Source: Actinocrispum wychmicini
GTDB taxonomy: Bacteria > Actinomycetota > Actinomycetes > Mycobacteriales > Pseudonocardiaceae
Assembly (NCBI RefSeq): GCF_004345645.1
Contig: NZ_SLWS01000001.1
Coordinates: 1,491,546 to 1,555,545 of the forward strand
Length of the DNA: 64,000 nucleotides
Direction of reading: 5' to 3'
Shown here: positions 10,547-20,700 of the stretch, piece after piece
Layout: each line of letters begins with the position of its first letter
How positions within the stretch are numbered: position 1 is the stretch's first letter
Notes under the pieces: generated by a model
What the model was told of the DNA's origin: nothing
The model's input: the letters and a program-made list of their open reading frames with translations, nothing else
Database searches by the model: none
Position numbers and translations under genes: made by a program

Positions 10547-11659
10547 CTACGTGAGGGGGCCGACGTAGAGGATCTGCCTCGAGTTGCCGGCCAGCTTGGC
10601 GGTCATTCCATGGGTGTCCGTCACGCCGAGTGGCAGCAGTGCCGCGAACGTGTCCCGATCGACGTCGGCGTCGAGGGTGGTGCCGTCGGCCAGGGTCAGC
10701 CGCATGTCCGCGGCGCCCTGGGGGAGGATTCCGGCGACCACCTGCCGGCCGCCGACCGTCGCGGTCAATGACAGCAGTTCGGGTTTGGCCGCGCTGACGG
10801 CCCTGGACACGTACGGCATGAACCGGCTGCCCTGCGCCTGCTGTAGGCACGCGCCGACGCCGGCCGGGTTGACGGCGAGGATGAGCCGTTCGTCGTTCGC
10901 CTGGACGGTGGCCGCCGGGCTCCAGCCGTCCGAGTCCGGCTCGCCGCTCTTCGCGATGCAGTCGCCGAGGTGCCTACCGGCCGTGGACGAACGGTCGCTG
11001 GACGAGTAACTGGGGTTGACCACACCGTACGGCTGAGGCGCCGGAGGCAGGGGGATCCGCGGGTCGCCGTCCTGGCCGACCGTGACCCTGTCGTCCACAG
11101 CGGACAAATAGGACGGATAGACGAACAAGCCGTCTTGCTGGACCGCCCGGCCCTCGATGTCGTCCTGGTACCTGCCGACCACCCGCACGCGCATGTCCGG
11201 CCACGACGGGTCGACGACGCCGGCGACCGTGCCCGCGTTCGTGGTGAGCATCGCGGCCGTCCTCGTGCCCGGCGCGTACACCGGATCGGCGTCCGGGCTG
11301 GACAGTGTGGTCCCGCCGATGACGGTCTCGCAGAACAGCGGCCGGCCGTTGGTCCTGATGGCCGTGACCGTCCACAGCTCGCCGCCCTTGACCGCCAGCA
11401 CCGGGCGCCATTCGGACCGGTCCGGGTACTTGGCCATTGTGGACAGTTCACGCGCGGTCCGCCAGCATCGGTCCAGCTGGGCGGTCACTTCGCGCGAATT
11501 CACGGCCAGCCGCACCACAGTGGGGTGGTAGTCGCGTTTCGGCGGGGCGTCCCCGTGCCGCACCAACGCGATCGACCCGCTGACCACCAGCGCGAGCACG
11601 GCGGCCGTGGCGGGCAGCCACACCCGCCGCGGCCGCCGGTCCGCATTGGCGTCGTTCAT
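10547..11659 (-). CDS. Membrane-anchored protein, paralogue of the next upstream gene
   Basis: Unknown 370-residue protein with one N-terminal transmembrane helix (about residues 13-32) and an extracytoplasmic remainder. It shares spaced motifs with the 418-residue protein encoded just upstream: LFCET, PGT, AGxVDPSWP, and RLILAVNPAGxxAC. The two therefore look like duplicated copies. Both keep paired cysteines (FCET and GACLQQ), possibly a disulfide. It is the third gene of an operon headed by an ECF sigma factor, 15 bp after its paralogue. No enzyme motif was recognised; a sensor or anti-sigma-associated role is only inference from position. Confidence 0.75.
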   Translation of the reverse strand: MNDANADRRPRRVWLPATAAVLALVVSGSIALVRHGDAPPKRDYHPTVVRLAVNSREVTAQLDRCWRTARELSTMAKYPDRSEWRPVLAVKGGELWTVTAIRTNGRPLFCETVIGGTTLSSPDADPVYAPGTRTAAMLTTNAGTVAGVVDPSWPDMRVRVVGRYQDDIEGRAVQQDGLFVYPSYLSAVDDRVTVGQDGDPRIPLPPAPQPYGVVNPSYSSSDRSSTAGRHLGDCIAKSGEPDSDGWSPAATVQANDERLILAVNPAGVGACLQQAQGSRFMPYVSRAVSAAKPELLSLTATVGGRQVVAGILPQGAADMRLTLADGTTLDADVDRDTFAALLPLGVTDTHGMTAKLAGNSRQILYVGPLT

Positions 11660-11674
11660 ACCGCCAAACTACCG

Positions 11675-12931
11675 TCAATGGTTGATGATCATCTTGTTCC
11701 CCGAGTCGATGCCCCGACCGATTTGCAGCACGCCCCCGGCCGAGTTGGACAGCGTGGTCGTGGCCTGGTCGGGCTCGGCGCCGGCCGGCAGCAGCACAGC
11801 GAAACTGTTGTTCAGCACATCGGCATCCATCGGCTTCCCACCGGGGAAGGTCAGCTCCATTCTGGCCACGAGATTGCCCATGCTGCCGGCCACCAGCCTG
11901 TGGCCACCCAGTGTCGACGGAACGGAAAGGGAAACCGCGCCACCCTCGAACACAGTGGGCAGGTTCTCGGCCAACATCGGCAGGAACGTCGCGGTCTGGC
12001 CCTTGTCGTGGCACGCGCTGGTCCCAGCCGGGTTCGTCGCCATGATCAGCCGTTCGCCGCCGGCCTCGGCCATCGCGCCGGCCTGCCACAGATTCGCGTC
12101 CGGCACTCCACCCTTGACCTTCGCGAGGCACTCGCTTAACTTCCTGTCGCGCTCGGACGTCCGGCCGGCCGGTGGGTACGGCGGATTGTCGACGACTGCC
12201 CCCAGGGTTCTGGGCAGCGCCAGTTTTTCGCCGTTGTCCTGCCCGCGCACGCTGAGAGTGGTGTCGTCCGACGGCGGCGAACCCAGCGTGGTGAGGAACA
12301 TGCCGTTCAGCCGCTGAGCGGGCGAGTCATGCGTGTCCCCGTCCGTGGTCGTTTCCTGAACGATCGGCCGCGACCAGGTGGGATCCACCGTGCCCGCGAT
12401 CGCCCCGAACTCCGTGACCAGAAGCACACCGCCCTTCGTGCCCGGCAGCGGCTGGGCCTTCCCGTCCGGTGCCGACACCGTCACCTTGTTCACGGTCGTC
12501 TCGCAGAACAGCAGTTTGCCGTCGGCGCGGATCGCGGAAAGCCTCGAGAACATGGATCCGACCACGACCAGCGACTGCCAGGTCTGGCGGGCGGGGTACT
12601 GGTCCTTGTTGGGCAACTGCTGGATGGCCAGCGCACAGCGGTCCATCTCGTACCCGGCCTGGCTGGGCGGCATGGCCGGTGGGAACCCCTCGGGCAGCGC
12701 GGGCACCTGCTCGACCTGCCTGCCCGCCGGGGGCATGGAGGTGGAGTTGGACCCGAGGGTCGCGACCACCACACCGCACACCGCCACCACCGCGGCAGCG
12801 GCCGCGGCGAACGCCAGGACCCTGGTGCGCGGGGTGCGGCGGATCCCGGCCAGGACCTTGGTCTCGATCCGCGTCCGGACATCGGCCGGCACGTCGGTCG
12901 CGGGCGGGACTTCGAAGTCGTTGTCGATCAT
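11675..12931 (-). CDS. Membrane protein cotranscribed with ECF sigma factor (anti-sigma-like position)
   Basis: A 418-residue protein with about 38 cytoplasmic residues, one Ala/Val-rich transmembrane helix (about 39-60) and a large outside domain. The topology and the 4-bp ATGA overlap with the sigma gene fit an anti-sigma factor, but the short N-terminal part lacks the HxxxCxxC zinc motif of the classic ZAS domain. The outer domain is paralogous to the following gene (LLFCETTVN, AGTVDPTWSRP, RLIMATNPAGTSAC). Function unknown; membrane control of the sigma factor is an inference. Confidence 0.75.
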   Translation of the reverse strand: MIDNDFEVPPATDVPADVRTRIETKVLAGIRRTPRTRVLAFAAAAAAVVAVCGVVVATLGSNSTSMPPAGRQVEQVPALPEGFPPAMPPSQAGYEMDRCALAIQQLPNKDQYPARQTWQSLVVVGSMFSRLSAIRADGKLLFCETTVNKVTVSAPDGKAQPLPGTKGGVLLVTEFGAIAGTVDPTWSRPIVQETTTDGDTHDSPAQRLNGMFLTTLGSPPSDDTTLSVRGQDNGEKLALPRTLGAVVDNPPYPPAGRTSERDRKLSECLAKVKGGVPDANLWQAGAMAEAGGERLIMATNPAGTSACHDKGQTATFLPMLAENLPTVFEGGAVSLSVPSTLGGHRLVAGSMGNLVARMELTFPGGKPMDADVLNNSFAVLLPAGAEPDQATTTLSNSAGGVLQIGRGIDSGNKMIINH

Positions 12932-13533
12932 TGCCGGGCCTCCCGGATGGTCACCAGATCGCGAAGGCGGGCCTTGGCCCTGGACAGGGTGGATCGCAGC
13001 GTCACCTCGGCGACCCCGAGGATCGCGGCGGCGTCCTTCTGCGGCAGCTCACCCAGCAGACACAGTTCGGCGGCCCGGCGCTGCGCGGTCGGCAACTGCT
13101 GGATCGCCGTCACCACCGGGTGAAACCTGTCGATTTGGTCCACAACGGACTGAGCGTGGTCCGGTGCCGCGACCGGATCGGCGACCCGCCTGGTCAGCCG
13201 CAGTCGCCGCCGGGAGCTCTTGTACTCGTCCCGCGCCAGGTTCCCGGCCACTGTGTAAAGCCACGGCAGCACGCTCTCGCTGACAAGCACGAAGTCTTTG
13301 CGTTTACGCCATGCCGTGAGGAACGTCGCCGAGGTGATGTCCTCGGCGAGATGCGCCGAACCAGTCAACCGGTTCGCGTAGTTCCACAACGCCTTCAGGT
13401 GCCGCCGGAAGATCTGCGCGAACGCGTCCTCGTCACCTGCGGCGACACGCTTCCACAGCTCCCGGTCGGCGAGACCGTCAGGAGGGTCGACAGGCATCGC
13501 GCGCAGCCCCATACGTCCGATGTTGGCCGTCAT
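12928..13533 (-). CDS. ECF RNA polymerase sigma factor (sigma-70 family)
   Basis: This 201-residue group 4 sigma factor has region 2 (DAFAQIFRRHLKALWNYANR, then AEDITSATFLTAWRKR, about residues 36-80) and region 4 with an HTH (LPTAQRRAAELCLLGELPQKDAAAILGVAE in parts, about 144-180). Between them is the usual short linker (ARDEYKSSRRRLRL). It heads a three-gene operon with two paralogous membrane proteins, overlapping the first by 4 bp. The regulon and signal cannot be read from this window. Confidence 0.93.
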   Translation of the reverse strand: MTANIGRMGLRAMPVDPPDGLADRELWKRVAAGDEDAFAQIFRRHLKALWNYANRLTGSAHLAEDITSATFLTAWRKRKDFVLVSESVLPWLYTVAGNLARDEYKSSRRRLRLTRRVADPVAAPDHAQSVVDQIDRFHPVVTAIQQLPTAQRRAAELCLLGELPQKDAAAILGVAEVTLRSTLSRAKARLRDLVTIREARQ

Positions 13534-13573
13534 ATCCAGTATGGGGACGGCAGGGGCTCAGATGTTGTCGACG

Positions 13574-13753
13574 TCAGTCCTCGACGGTGGCCTCGTCGCG
13601 GGCCAGGAAGGTGGCCAGGCGCTCGACGGCCTCTTCGAAGTCCGGGTTGGCGTCGACGAACGCGCGGAGCTTCTCGGCCAGCCAGCCGAGCGTGACCTCT
13701 TCATCGCCGCGGCGTTCTTCCAGCTCCTCGATGCCTCGGTCGGTGAAGTACAT
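13574..13753 (-). CDS. DUF6104-family small protein
   Basis: A 59-residue acidic protein beginning MYFTDRGIEELEERRG, with WLAEKLRAFVDANPDFE and a C-terminal ERLATFLARDE. I recognise this as the small actinobacterial DUF6104 type often found beside kgd. The start is set by ATG 13753 with GGAGGA six bases upstream on the minus strand; the longer open frame running into kgd is not needed. It lies downstream of kgd beyond a strong hairpin, so it may have its own transcript. Function unknown. Confidence 0.85.
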   Translation of the reverse strand: MYFTDRGIEELEERRGDEEVTLGWLAEKLRAFVDANPDFEEAVERLATFLARDEATVED

Positions 13754-13774
13754 GTGTGTTCCTCCGATGTCGAC

Positions 13775-13806
13775 GCGGCTCCCGCGGTCGACACCGCGGG
13801 AGCCGC
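13775..13806 (-). terminator. Strong hairpin after kgd
   Basis: Perfect 14-bp GC-rich arms (GCGGCTCCCGCGGT and its complement) around a CGAC loop, 21 bp past the kgd stop. There is no U-tract on the minus strand, as is common for actinobacterial terminators. It separates kgd from the DUF6104 gene. Confidence 0.7.
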
Positions 13807-13827
13807 TGGGACTCGACTTGGGACAGG

Positions 13828-16800
13828 TCAGTCGGCGAACGCCTGCTCGATCAGGCCACGCTGCTCGAACTCGTGCACCTTGGACGAACCCGCCGACGGC
13901 GCCGACATCGGCCGCCGCGAGACCCGCTGCATGACGTTCAGGCGCTCCGGGTACTTCTCCCGGACGAACAGGCCGTAGAACGGCCACGCGCCCTGGTTGG
14001 CCGGCTCCTCCTGGACCCAGCGGATGTCACGCGCGTTCGGGTACTTGTCCAACGCCGCCCGCAGCTTCTTCTCGGGCACCGGGTAGAGCTGCTCGATCCG
14101 GACGATCGCGGTGTCGTGCGCGCCGCGCTTCTCCTTCTCGGCCGCCAGCTCGTAGTAGAGCTTGCCGGACACGAGCAGGATCTTGCGCACGCCGTTCGGC
14201 TCCGGGTTGGTGGGGTCGTCGAGCACCGACATGAACCGCGCGTCGGTGAAGTCCTCGACCGAGCTGACCGCGTGCTTGTTGCGCAGCATCGACTTCGGCG
14301 TGAACACCACCAGCGGGCGCTGCACGCCGTCCAGGGCGTGCCGGCGCAGCAGGTGGAAGTAGTTCGCCGGGGTGGACGGCACCGACACGGTCATCGAGCC
14401 CTCGGCGCACAGCTGCAGCCACCGCTCGATCCGCCCGGACGTGTGGTCCGGGCCCTGGCCCTCGTGGCCGTGCGGCAGCAGCATCACCACGTCCGACAGC
14501 TGGCCCCACTTGGCCTCGCTGGACGAGATGAACTCGTCGATCACCGACTGGGCGCCGTTGACGAAGTCACCGAACTGCGCCTCCCACAACACCAGCGCGT
14601 TCGGGTTGGCCACCGAGTAGCCGTACTCGAAGCCGACCGCCGCGTACTCCGACAGCGCCGAGTCGTACACCAGGAACTTGCCCTGGTCGTCGCTCAGGTT
14701 CTGCAGCGGCGTGTACTCCTGGCCGGTCTTGCGGTCCACCACCACGGAATGCCGCTGCACGAACGTGCCGCGCCGGGAGTCCTGGCCGGCCAGCCGGACC
14801 ATCTTGCCCTCGATGTTCAGCGAACCGAACGCCAGCAGCTCGGCGAACGCCCAGTCGATGTCGCCCTCGCGGGCCATCTTCGCGCGCCGCTCCAGCACCG
14901 GCTTGACCCTCGGGTGCGGGGTGAAGCCGGGCGGCAGGTTGATGTGCGCGTCCGCGATCCGCTCGATCACCTCGCGGGGCACCGCCGTGGTGACCTTCGT
15001 CGGGACCTGCTGCTCGAACTCGACCGTCGGGCTCGCCGAGACCGGGTGCTTCTCCAGCTCGCGGACCTCGTTGAAGACGTGCTCCAGCTGCGAGGAGAAG
15101 TCCCGCAGAGCCTTCTCGGCCTCGTCGACGGAGATGTCGCCACGGCCGATCAGGGCCTCGGTGTACGTCTTGCGGACGCTGCGCTTGGTGTCGATGATGT
15201 CGTACATCGCCGGCTGGGTCATCGAGGGGTCGTCGCCCTCGTTGTGCCCGCGCCGCCGGTAGCACAGCATGTCGATCACGACGTCCTTGTTGAACGCCTG
15301 GCGGTAGTCCATAGCCAGCCGCGCCACCCAGTGGCACGCCTCCGGGTCGTCGCCGTTCACGTGGAACACCGGCGCCTGGATCATCTTGGCCACGTCGGTC
15401 GCGTACTGGCTCGACCGCGAGTTCTCCGGCGCGGTGGTGAAGCCCACCTGGTTGTTGATGATCACGTGCACGGTCCCGCCGGTGCGGTAGCCGCGCAGCA
15501 GCGCCAGGTTCAGCGTCTCGGCGACCACGCCCTGGCCGGCGAACGCGGCGTCGCCGTGCAGCGCGACCGGCAGCACGGTGAAGCCACCGGTGTCACTGCC
15601 GCCCTTGTCCAGCAGGTCCTGCTTGGCCCGCACGATGCCTTCCAGCACCGGGTCGACGGTCTCCAGGTGCGACGGGTTCGCGGTCAGCGACACCTTGGTC
15701 TCGCCGTCGCCGAACATCCGGAAGTACTTGCCCTCCGCGCCGAGGTGGTACTTGACGTCACCGGAGCCGTGCGCCTGGCCCGGGTCCAGGTTGCCCTCGA
15801 ACTCGCGGAAGATCTGCGAGATCGGCTTGCCGACGATGTTGGCGAGCACGTTCAGCCGGCCGCGGTGCGGCATGCCGATGACGACCTCGTCCAGCTCGTA
15901 CTCGGCGGCCTTGTCCAGGATCGTGTCCAGCAGCGGGATGACCGTCTCGCCGCCCTCCAGCGAGAACCGCTTCTGGCCGACGTACTTGGTCTGCAGGAAC
16001 GTCTCGAACGCCTCGGCCGCGTTCAGCTTCGACAGGATGTACTTCTGGACCGCCGCGTCCGGCTTCTCGTGCGGGATCTCCACGCGGTCCTGGATCCAGC
16101 GGCGCTCCGCCGGGTCCAGGATGTGGGTGTACTCGATGCCCACGGTCCGGCAGTACGAGTCGCGCAGCACGCCCAGCACGTCCCGCAGCCGCATCGACTC
16201 CTTGCCGGCGAACCCGCCGACCGCGAACTCGCGGTCCAGGTCCCACAAGGTCAGGCCGTGCGACAGCACGTCCAGGTCGTCGTGCCGGCGCTGGCGGTAG
16301 TTCAGCGGGTCCGTGTCGGCCATCAGGTGGCCGCGGTTGCGGAACGCGTCGATCAGTTCCAGCACCCGGGCGGTCTTGTCGACCGAGCCCTCGGGGATGT
16401 CCTGCACCCAGCGGATCGGCTCGTACGGGATGCGCAGGGCCGAGAAGACGTCGTCGTAGAAGCGGTCCTCGCCGAGCAGGATCTCGTGGATCCGGCGGAG
16501 GAACTCGCCGGACTCGGCGCCCTGGATGATCCGGTGGTCGTAGGTGGACGTCAGCGTCATGATCTTGCTGATGCCCATCTCGATCAGGGCCTTCTCGCTG
16601 GTGCCCTGGTACTGCGCGGGGTACTCCATCGCGCCGACGCCGATGATCGCGCCCTGACCCGCGGTGAGCCGTGGCACCGAATGGTTGGTGCCGATCGTGC
16701 CCGGGTTGGTGAGCGAGATCGTGGTGCCCTGGAAGTCGTCGGTCTTCAGCGTGCCGGCGCGGGCGCGGCGGATCAGGTCCTCGTACGCCTGCCAGAACTG

Positions 16801-17568
16801 CGTGAACGTCATGGTCTCGCAGTTCTTGATGGACGCGACCACGAGCGTGCGCTGGCCTTCCTTGCCCGGCAGGTCGATCGCCAGGCCCAGGTTGACGTGC
16901 TCCGGCGTGACCAGGGTCGGCTTGCCGTTGACCTCGGCGAAGTGCCGGTTCATGTTCGGGTACGACTCGAGGGCCTTGACGACCGCGTAGCCGATCAGGT
17001 GGGTGAAGGAGACCTTGCCGCCCCTGGTCCGCTTCAACCGGTTGTTGATCACGATCCGGTTGTCGAACAGCAGCTTCGCCGGCACCGCGCGCACGCTCGT
17101 CGCGGTCGGCACGGTGAGCGACAGCTCCATGTTCTTCACGATCGCGGCCGCCGCGCCGCGGATCGGCTTGCTCTCGTCCCCCGCCGACACCGCTGGTGGC
17201 GTCGCCGCTTTCGGCGCCGCGACCGCCGGCTTCTTGGCCGGGGCGGCGGGTGGGGCGGTCGGCGGGGCCGTGGGTGTCGGCTTCGGGGGCGCCGGCACCG
17301 GCGCGGGCGTGGCCGCGACCGGGGCCCGCCCGTTGGTCTCCGGCGCCGGGGGCTCGACCCTGGTCACCGTCTTGGTCTGCCCGGTGGCAGTGCTTGTCGC
17401 CGTCGTCGTCTGAGTCCGCTGCTGGGTGGGCTTGTAATCGGCGAAGAAGTCGTGCCACGCGGGGTCCACCGAACTGGGGTCCGCTAGGAACTGCTCGTAC
17501 ATCTCTTCGACGAGCCACTCATTGGGGCCGAACTGTGACGCAGGACTGCTGCTGGACACGGCTGGCAC
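13828..17568 (-). CDS. kgd: Multifunctional 2-oxoglutarate dehydrogenase/decarboxylase (E2-E1 fusion)
   Basis: Kgd (SucA-type of actinobacteria) performs the E1 step of the 2-oxoglutarate dehydrogenase complex in the TCA cycle and also carries an E2-like succinyltransferase domain. The 1246 residues show, in order: the N-terminal [19 protein letters not shown] segment (13-32), a Pro/Ala-rich linker to about 145, the E2 catalytic domain with [13 protein letters not shown] near 342, then the E1 domain from about 385 with [11 protein letters not shown] near 560, the ThDP-binding [14 protein letters not shown] near 672, and [13 protein letters not shown] near 1030. The start is GTG 17568, with AGAGG just upstream. 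Full length, no defect seen. Confidence 0.97.
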   Translation of the reverse strand: MPAVSSSSPASQFGPNEWLVEEMYEQFLADPSSVDPAWHDFFADYKPTQQRTQTTTATSTATGQTKTVTRVEPPAPETNGRAPVAATPAPVPAPPKPTPTAPPTAPPAAPAKKPAVAAPKAATPPAVSAGDESKPIRGAAAAIVKNMELSLTVPTATSVRAVPAKLLFDNRIVINNRLKRTRGGKVSFTHLIGYAVVKALESYPNMNRHFAEVNGKPTLVTPEHVNLGLAIDLPGKEGQRTLVVASIKNCETMTFTQFWQAYEDLIRRARAGTLKTDDFQGTTISLTNPGTIGTNHSVPRLTAGQGAIIGVGAMEYPAQYQGTSEKALIEMGISKIMTLTSTYDHRIIQGAESGEFLRRIHEILLGEDRFYDDVFSALRIPYEPIRWVQDIPEGSVDKTARVLELIDAFRNRGHLMADTDPLNYRQRRHDDLDVLSHGLTLWDLDREFAVGGFAGKESMRLRDVLGVLRDSYCRTVGIEYTHILDPAERRWIQDRVEIPHEKPDAAVQKYILSKLNAAEAFETFLQTKYVGQKRFSLEGGETVIPLLDTILDKAAEYELDEVVIGMPHRGRLNVLANIVGKPISQIFREFEGNLDPGQAHGSGDVKYHLGAEGKYFRMFGDGETKVSLTANPSHLETVDPVLEGIVRAKQDLLDKGGSDTGGFTVLPVALHGDAAFAGQGVVAETLNLALLRGYRTGGTVHVIINNQVGFTTAPENSRSSQYATDVAKMIQAPVFHVNGDDPEACHWVARLAMDYRQAFNKDVVIDMLCYRRRGHNEGDDPSMTQPAMYDIIDTKRSVRKTYTEALIGRGDISVDEAEKALRDFSSQLEHVFNEVRELEKHPVSASPTVEFEQQVPTKVTTAVPREVIERIADAHINLPPGFTPHPRVKPVLERRAKMAREGDIDWAFAELLAFGSLNIEGKMVRLAGQDSRRGTFVQRHSVVVDRKTGQEYTPLQNLSDDQGKFLVYDSALSEYAAVGFEYGYSVANPNALVLWEAQFGDFVNGAQSVIDEFISSSEAKWGQLSDVVMLLPHGHEGQGPDHTSGRIERWLQLCAEGSMTVSVPSTPANYFHLLRRHALDGVQRPLVVFTPKSMLRNKHAVSSVEDFTDARFMSVLDDPTNPEPNGVRKILLVSGKLYYELAAEKEKRGAHDTAIVRIEQLYPVPEKKLRAALDKYPNARDIRWVQEEPANQGAWPFYGLFVREKYPERLNVMQRVSRRPMSAPSAGSSKVHEFEQRGLIEQAFAD

Positions 17569-17680
17569 TCGCCTCTATCCATCTCGTTCTCGATATTGAA
17601 CACACGCCCCGACCAGGTTAGTACCCCGCTCGGCGTGTGTGTGACCCGATTGAACCTTGTGCACATCTCGCTCATGGGGT

Positions 17681-17698
17681 ATCGATCACTTGATCGAT
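17681..17698. promoter_or_regulatory. 18-bp palindrome between ABC exporter end and kgd start
   Basis: ATCGATCA-CT-TGATCGAT is a perfect inverted repeat of 8-bp arms. It lies 113 bp upstream of kgd and 11 bp past the stop of the ABC exporter. Too short and AT-mixed for a convincing terminator; an operator for kgd is possible. Confidence 0.4.
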
Positions 17699-17708
17699 CA
17701 CGAACAGG

Positions 17709-20700
17709 TCACGAGCCGTCGGCCCCTGATCTCGCCAGGTCGTCGTCGGGCGCGTCGGCCACGGTCCCGTAGCTCCATAACCGGGCGTACTGCCCGTCCG
17801 CGGCCAGCAGTTCCTCGTGGCTGCCCTCCTCGACGATCCGGCCGCCCGAAAGCACGACGATCCGGTCCGCCCTGGCAGCGGTCGCGAGCCGGTGCGCGAC
17901 CACGAACGTCGTCCTGGACCGGGCCACTTGTTCGCTCGCCACGAGGACGGCCGACTCGGTCGCCGGATCGAGCGCGGCCGTCGCCTCGTCGAGCAACAGG
18001 ATGTCCGGCCGCACCAACTCGGCGCGGGCGAGCGCGACCAACTGACGCTGTCCAGCCGAGAGGCCCTGACCGCGCTCGCCGACCTGCTGGCGGAACCCGT
18101 CCGGCAGGCCGGCGACCATGGTCAGCGCGCCAACCGACCGCGCCGCGTCCTCGATCTCGGCCTGGGAGGCGTCCGGCCGGCCGTAGGCGACGTTCCTGGC
18201 CACGTCGCCGGTGAACAGGTGCGCCTCCTGCGGGACCACCCCCAGGCGCTGGTGGAACCCGCTCAGGTCGTACCGCCGGATGTCCACGCCGTCCACCCGG
18301 ACCTCGCCGTCGCTCACGTCGTAGTAGCGGGCGACCAGTTTGACCAATGTGGACTTTCCGGCGCCGGTCGCGCCGACCAGGGCCACGGTCTCGCCTGGCC
18401 GGACGCGTAACGTCACGCGGTCGAGGGCGGGCTCGTCGACGCCGGGGTAGTGGAACGACACGTCCCGCAGTTCCACCTCGCCGCGCAGCTTGGCGGGCAC
18501 GGCGACAGGGTGCTCCGCGGGCGGGACCGACGTCGGGGTGCGCAGCAGTTCACCGATTCGCCGCAGGCCGACCCTGGCCTGCTGGTAGCCGTCGAATACC
18601 CCGGACAGCTGCTGCACGGGCGCGAAGAACAACCCGAGGTACAACAGGAACGCCAGCAGCACCCCCGGGCTCAACGTGTTCTCCGCCACCCGGTGCGCGC
18701 CGACGACCAGCACAGCGGCCCGCGCGAAGCCGGAAAGCATGTCCACGAAAGGAAAGTAGGTCGCGATGTACCGCTGCGCGCGGGCCCGGGACCGTCGGTA
18801 CGCGTCACTGCGCTGAGCGAACGCCTCCGCCGACCGGTCCTCCCTCGTGTACGCCTGGGCCACCCGCAGGCCGGAGACGTTCTCCTGCATGTCGGCGTTG
18901 ACCGCGCTCACCCGCTCCCGCGCCTCGGCGTACGCCACCGACGACACCCGCTGGAAGATCACCGTGCTGACGATCACGATCGGCAGGACGGCCAACGCCA
19001 CCAGCGCCAGCGCCGAATCCGTGACCACCAGGGCCACCGTCACCGCGACCACGGTCAGCAGGCTCGTGACCGCCGTCATCAGCCCGGTCTGCAGGAACGT
19101 CGACAGGGCGTCCACATCCGTGGTCATCCTCGTCATGATCCGGCCGGCCATCTCGCGCTCGTAGTAGTCGAGCCCGAGCCGTTGCAGTTGCGCGTAACTG
19201 CGCACCCGCAACAGGAAAAGGAGCCGTTCGCCCAGCCGTGCGGTCAGCACCGCGCTGTTGGACGTGATCAGCCAGTCCGCGGCCACGATCACCAGGCCCA
19301 GCCCGGCCACCACCCACAACCCGGTGGTGGTGCCGGTGTTCACACCGTTGTCGATGCCGTAGCGGACCAGCGACGGCAGGGCCATGGACGCCACCGCGTC
19401 GGCGATCATGAACAGGCCGATGAGCGCGAGGCCCCGGCGGACTGGCCGGAGCAGCCGGCCGAGCGAGAATCTCGGGTCGGGCTCGCGTGGATCCTCGTTC
19501 GCCAGGTCGGGTCGCTCGTTCGCCGGCGGCAAGGCCTCGACCTGTTCGAGCAGTTCGGGAGTCGGCGGCAGACCACCGATCGCGCCGCCGATGCCGCCAC
19601 CGCCACCCCGCCGGCCGACACTCACACTGGCGACACGGACCCGAGCGACCGGGTCTTCGTGGTCTTGGGCGTCCTGCGGCCAAAGCGCCTCGGTCACGCC
19701 GCCTTCGGCCAGGTCCTGCTCGGCGCAGCGATGGGTGTCCTCGATCGCCTCACCCGGGCCGGCGAGCAGGTTGCGGTACAGCTCACAGCGTTCGGTGAGT
19801 TCCTGGTGGGTGCCGATGTCCACGACTTTGCCGCTGTCGAGCACGGCGATCCGGTCGGCCAGGCCCAGGCTGGACCGCCGGTGCGCGATGAGGATGGTGG
19901 TGCGGCTTTCCGTGATGTCCCTGAGCGTCTCGTGGATCGCGGACTCGGTCGCGGTGTCCACGGCGGACGTGGCGTCGTCGAGCACCAGGACCCGTGGATC
20001 AGTGAGCAGTGCTCTCGCCAACGCCACGCGCTGCCTTTGCCCGCCGGACAACGTGAGCCCGCGCTCGCCCACAACGGTGTCGTAGCCGTCGGCCAGGTTC
20101 ATGATGAAGTCGTGCGCCTGCGCCGCCTTGGCCGCCGCGAACACTTCGTCGTCCCGCGCCTCCGGCCGGCCGTACGCGATGTTCGCTCGGACCGTGTCCG
20201 AGAACAGGAACGCCTCCTCGAACACGACGCCGACGGCCTGCCGCAAGTCGTTGAGCCGCAGGTTCCGGACATCCACGCCACCGATCCGGATCGCGCCTTC
20301 ATGGACGTCGTAGAACCTCGGCAGCAGCATGGACACGGTCGACTTGCCCGACCCGGCAGTGCCGACAAGGGCGAGGGTCTCGCCTGGCGCGACGGTGATG
20401 GACACGCCGTCCAGCACCGGTTCGCTGCGGGTGTAGCCGAATCGGACGCCGTCCAGGTCGACCTTGAGCGGACCGACCGGCACCGGCTCGGGGTCCGCCG
20501 GGTCGGTCACCTCGGGCTGGGAGTCGATCAGGTCGTACACGCGCTCGACACCGGCCCTGGCCAACTGGGCGCTGACCATCAGGCTGGACAGCAGCCGCGC
20601 CGGCCCGACCAGGTTCGCCACGTAGCTGGTGAACGCGAGGAACGTCCCCAAGGTGACCTGTCCGTGCAGCGCCATCCAACCGCCGAGCGCCAACACCCCG

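Noticed and set aside
13558..13794. 78-codon minus-strand frame overlapping the DUF6104 gene
   Set aside because: The alternative frame encodes the recognisable MYFTDRGIEELE protein with a good ribosome-binding site.
13756..17487. 1243-codon plus-strand open frame opposite kgd
   Set aside because: It is antisense to an intact, family-matching kgd and codes Arg/Val/Leu-rich strings without domains; GC-rich codons leave antisense frames open.
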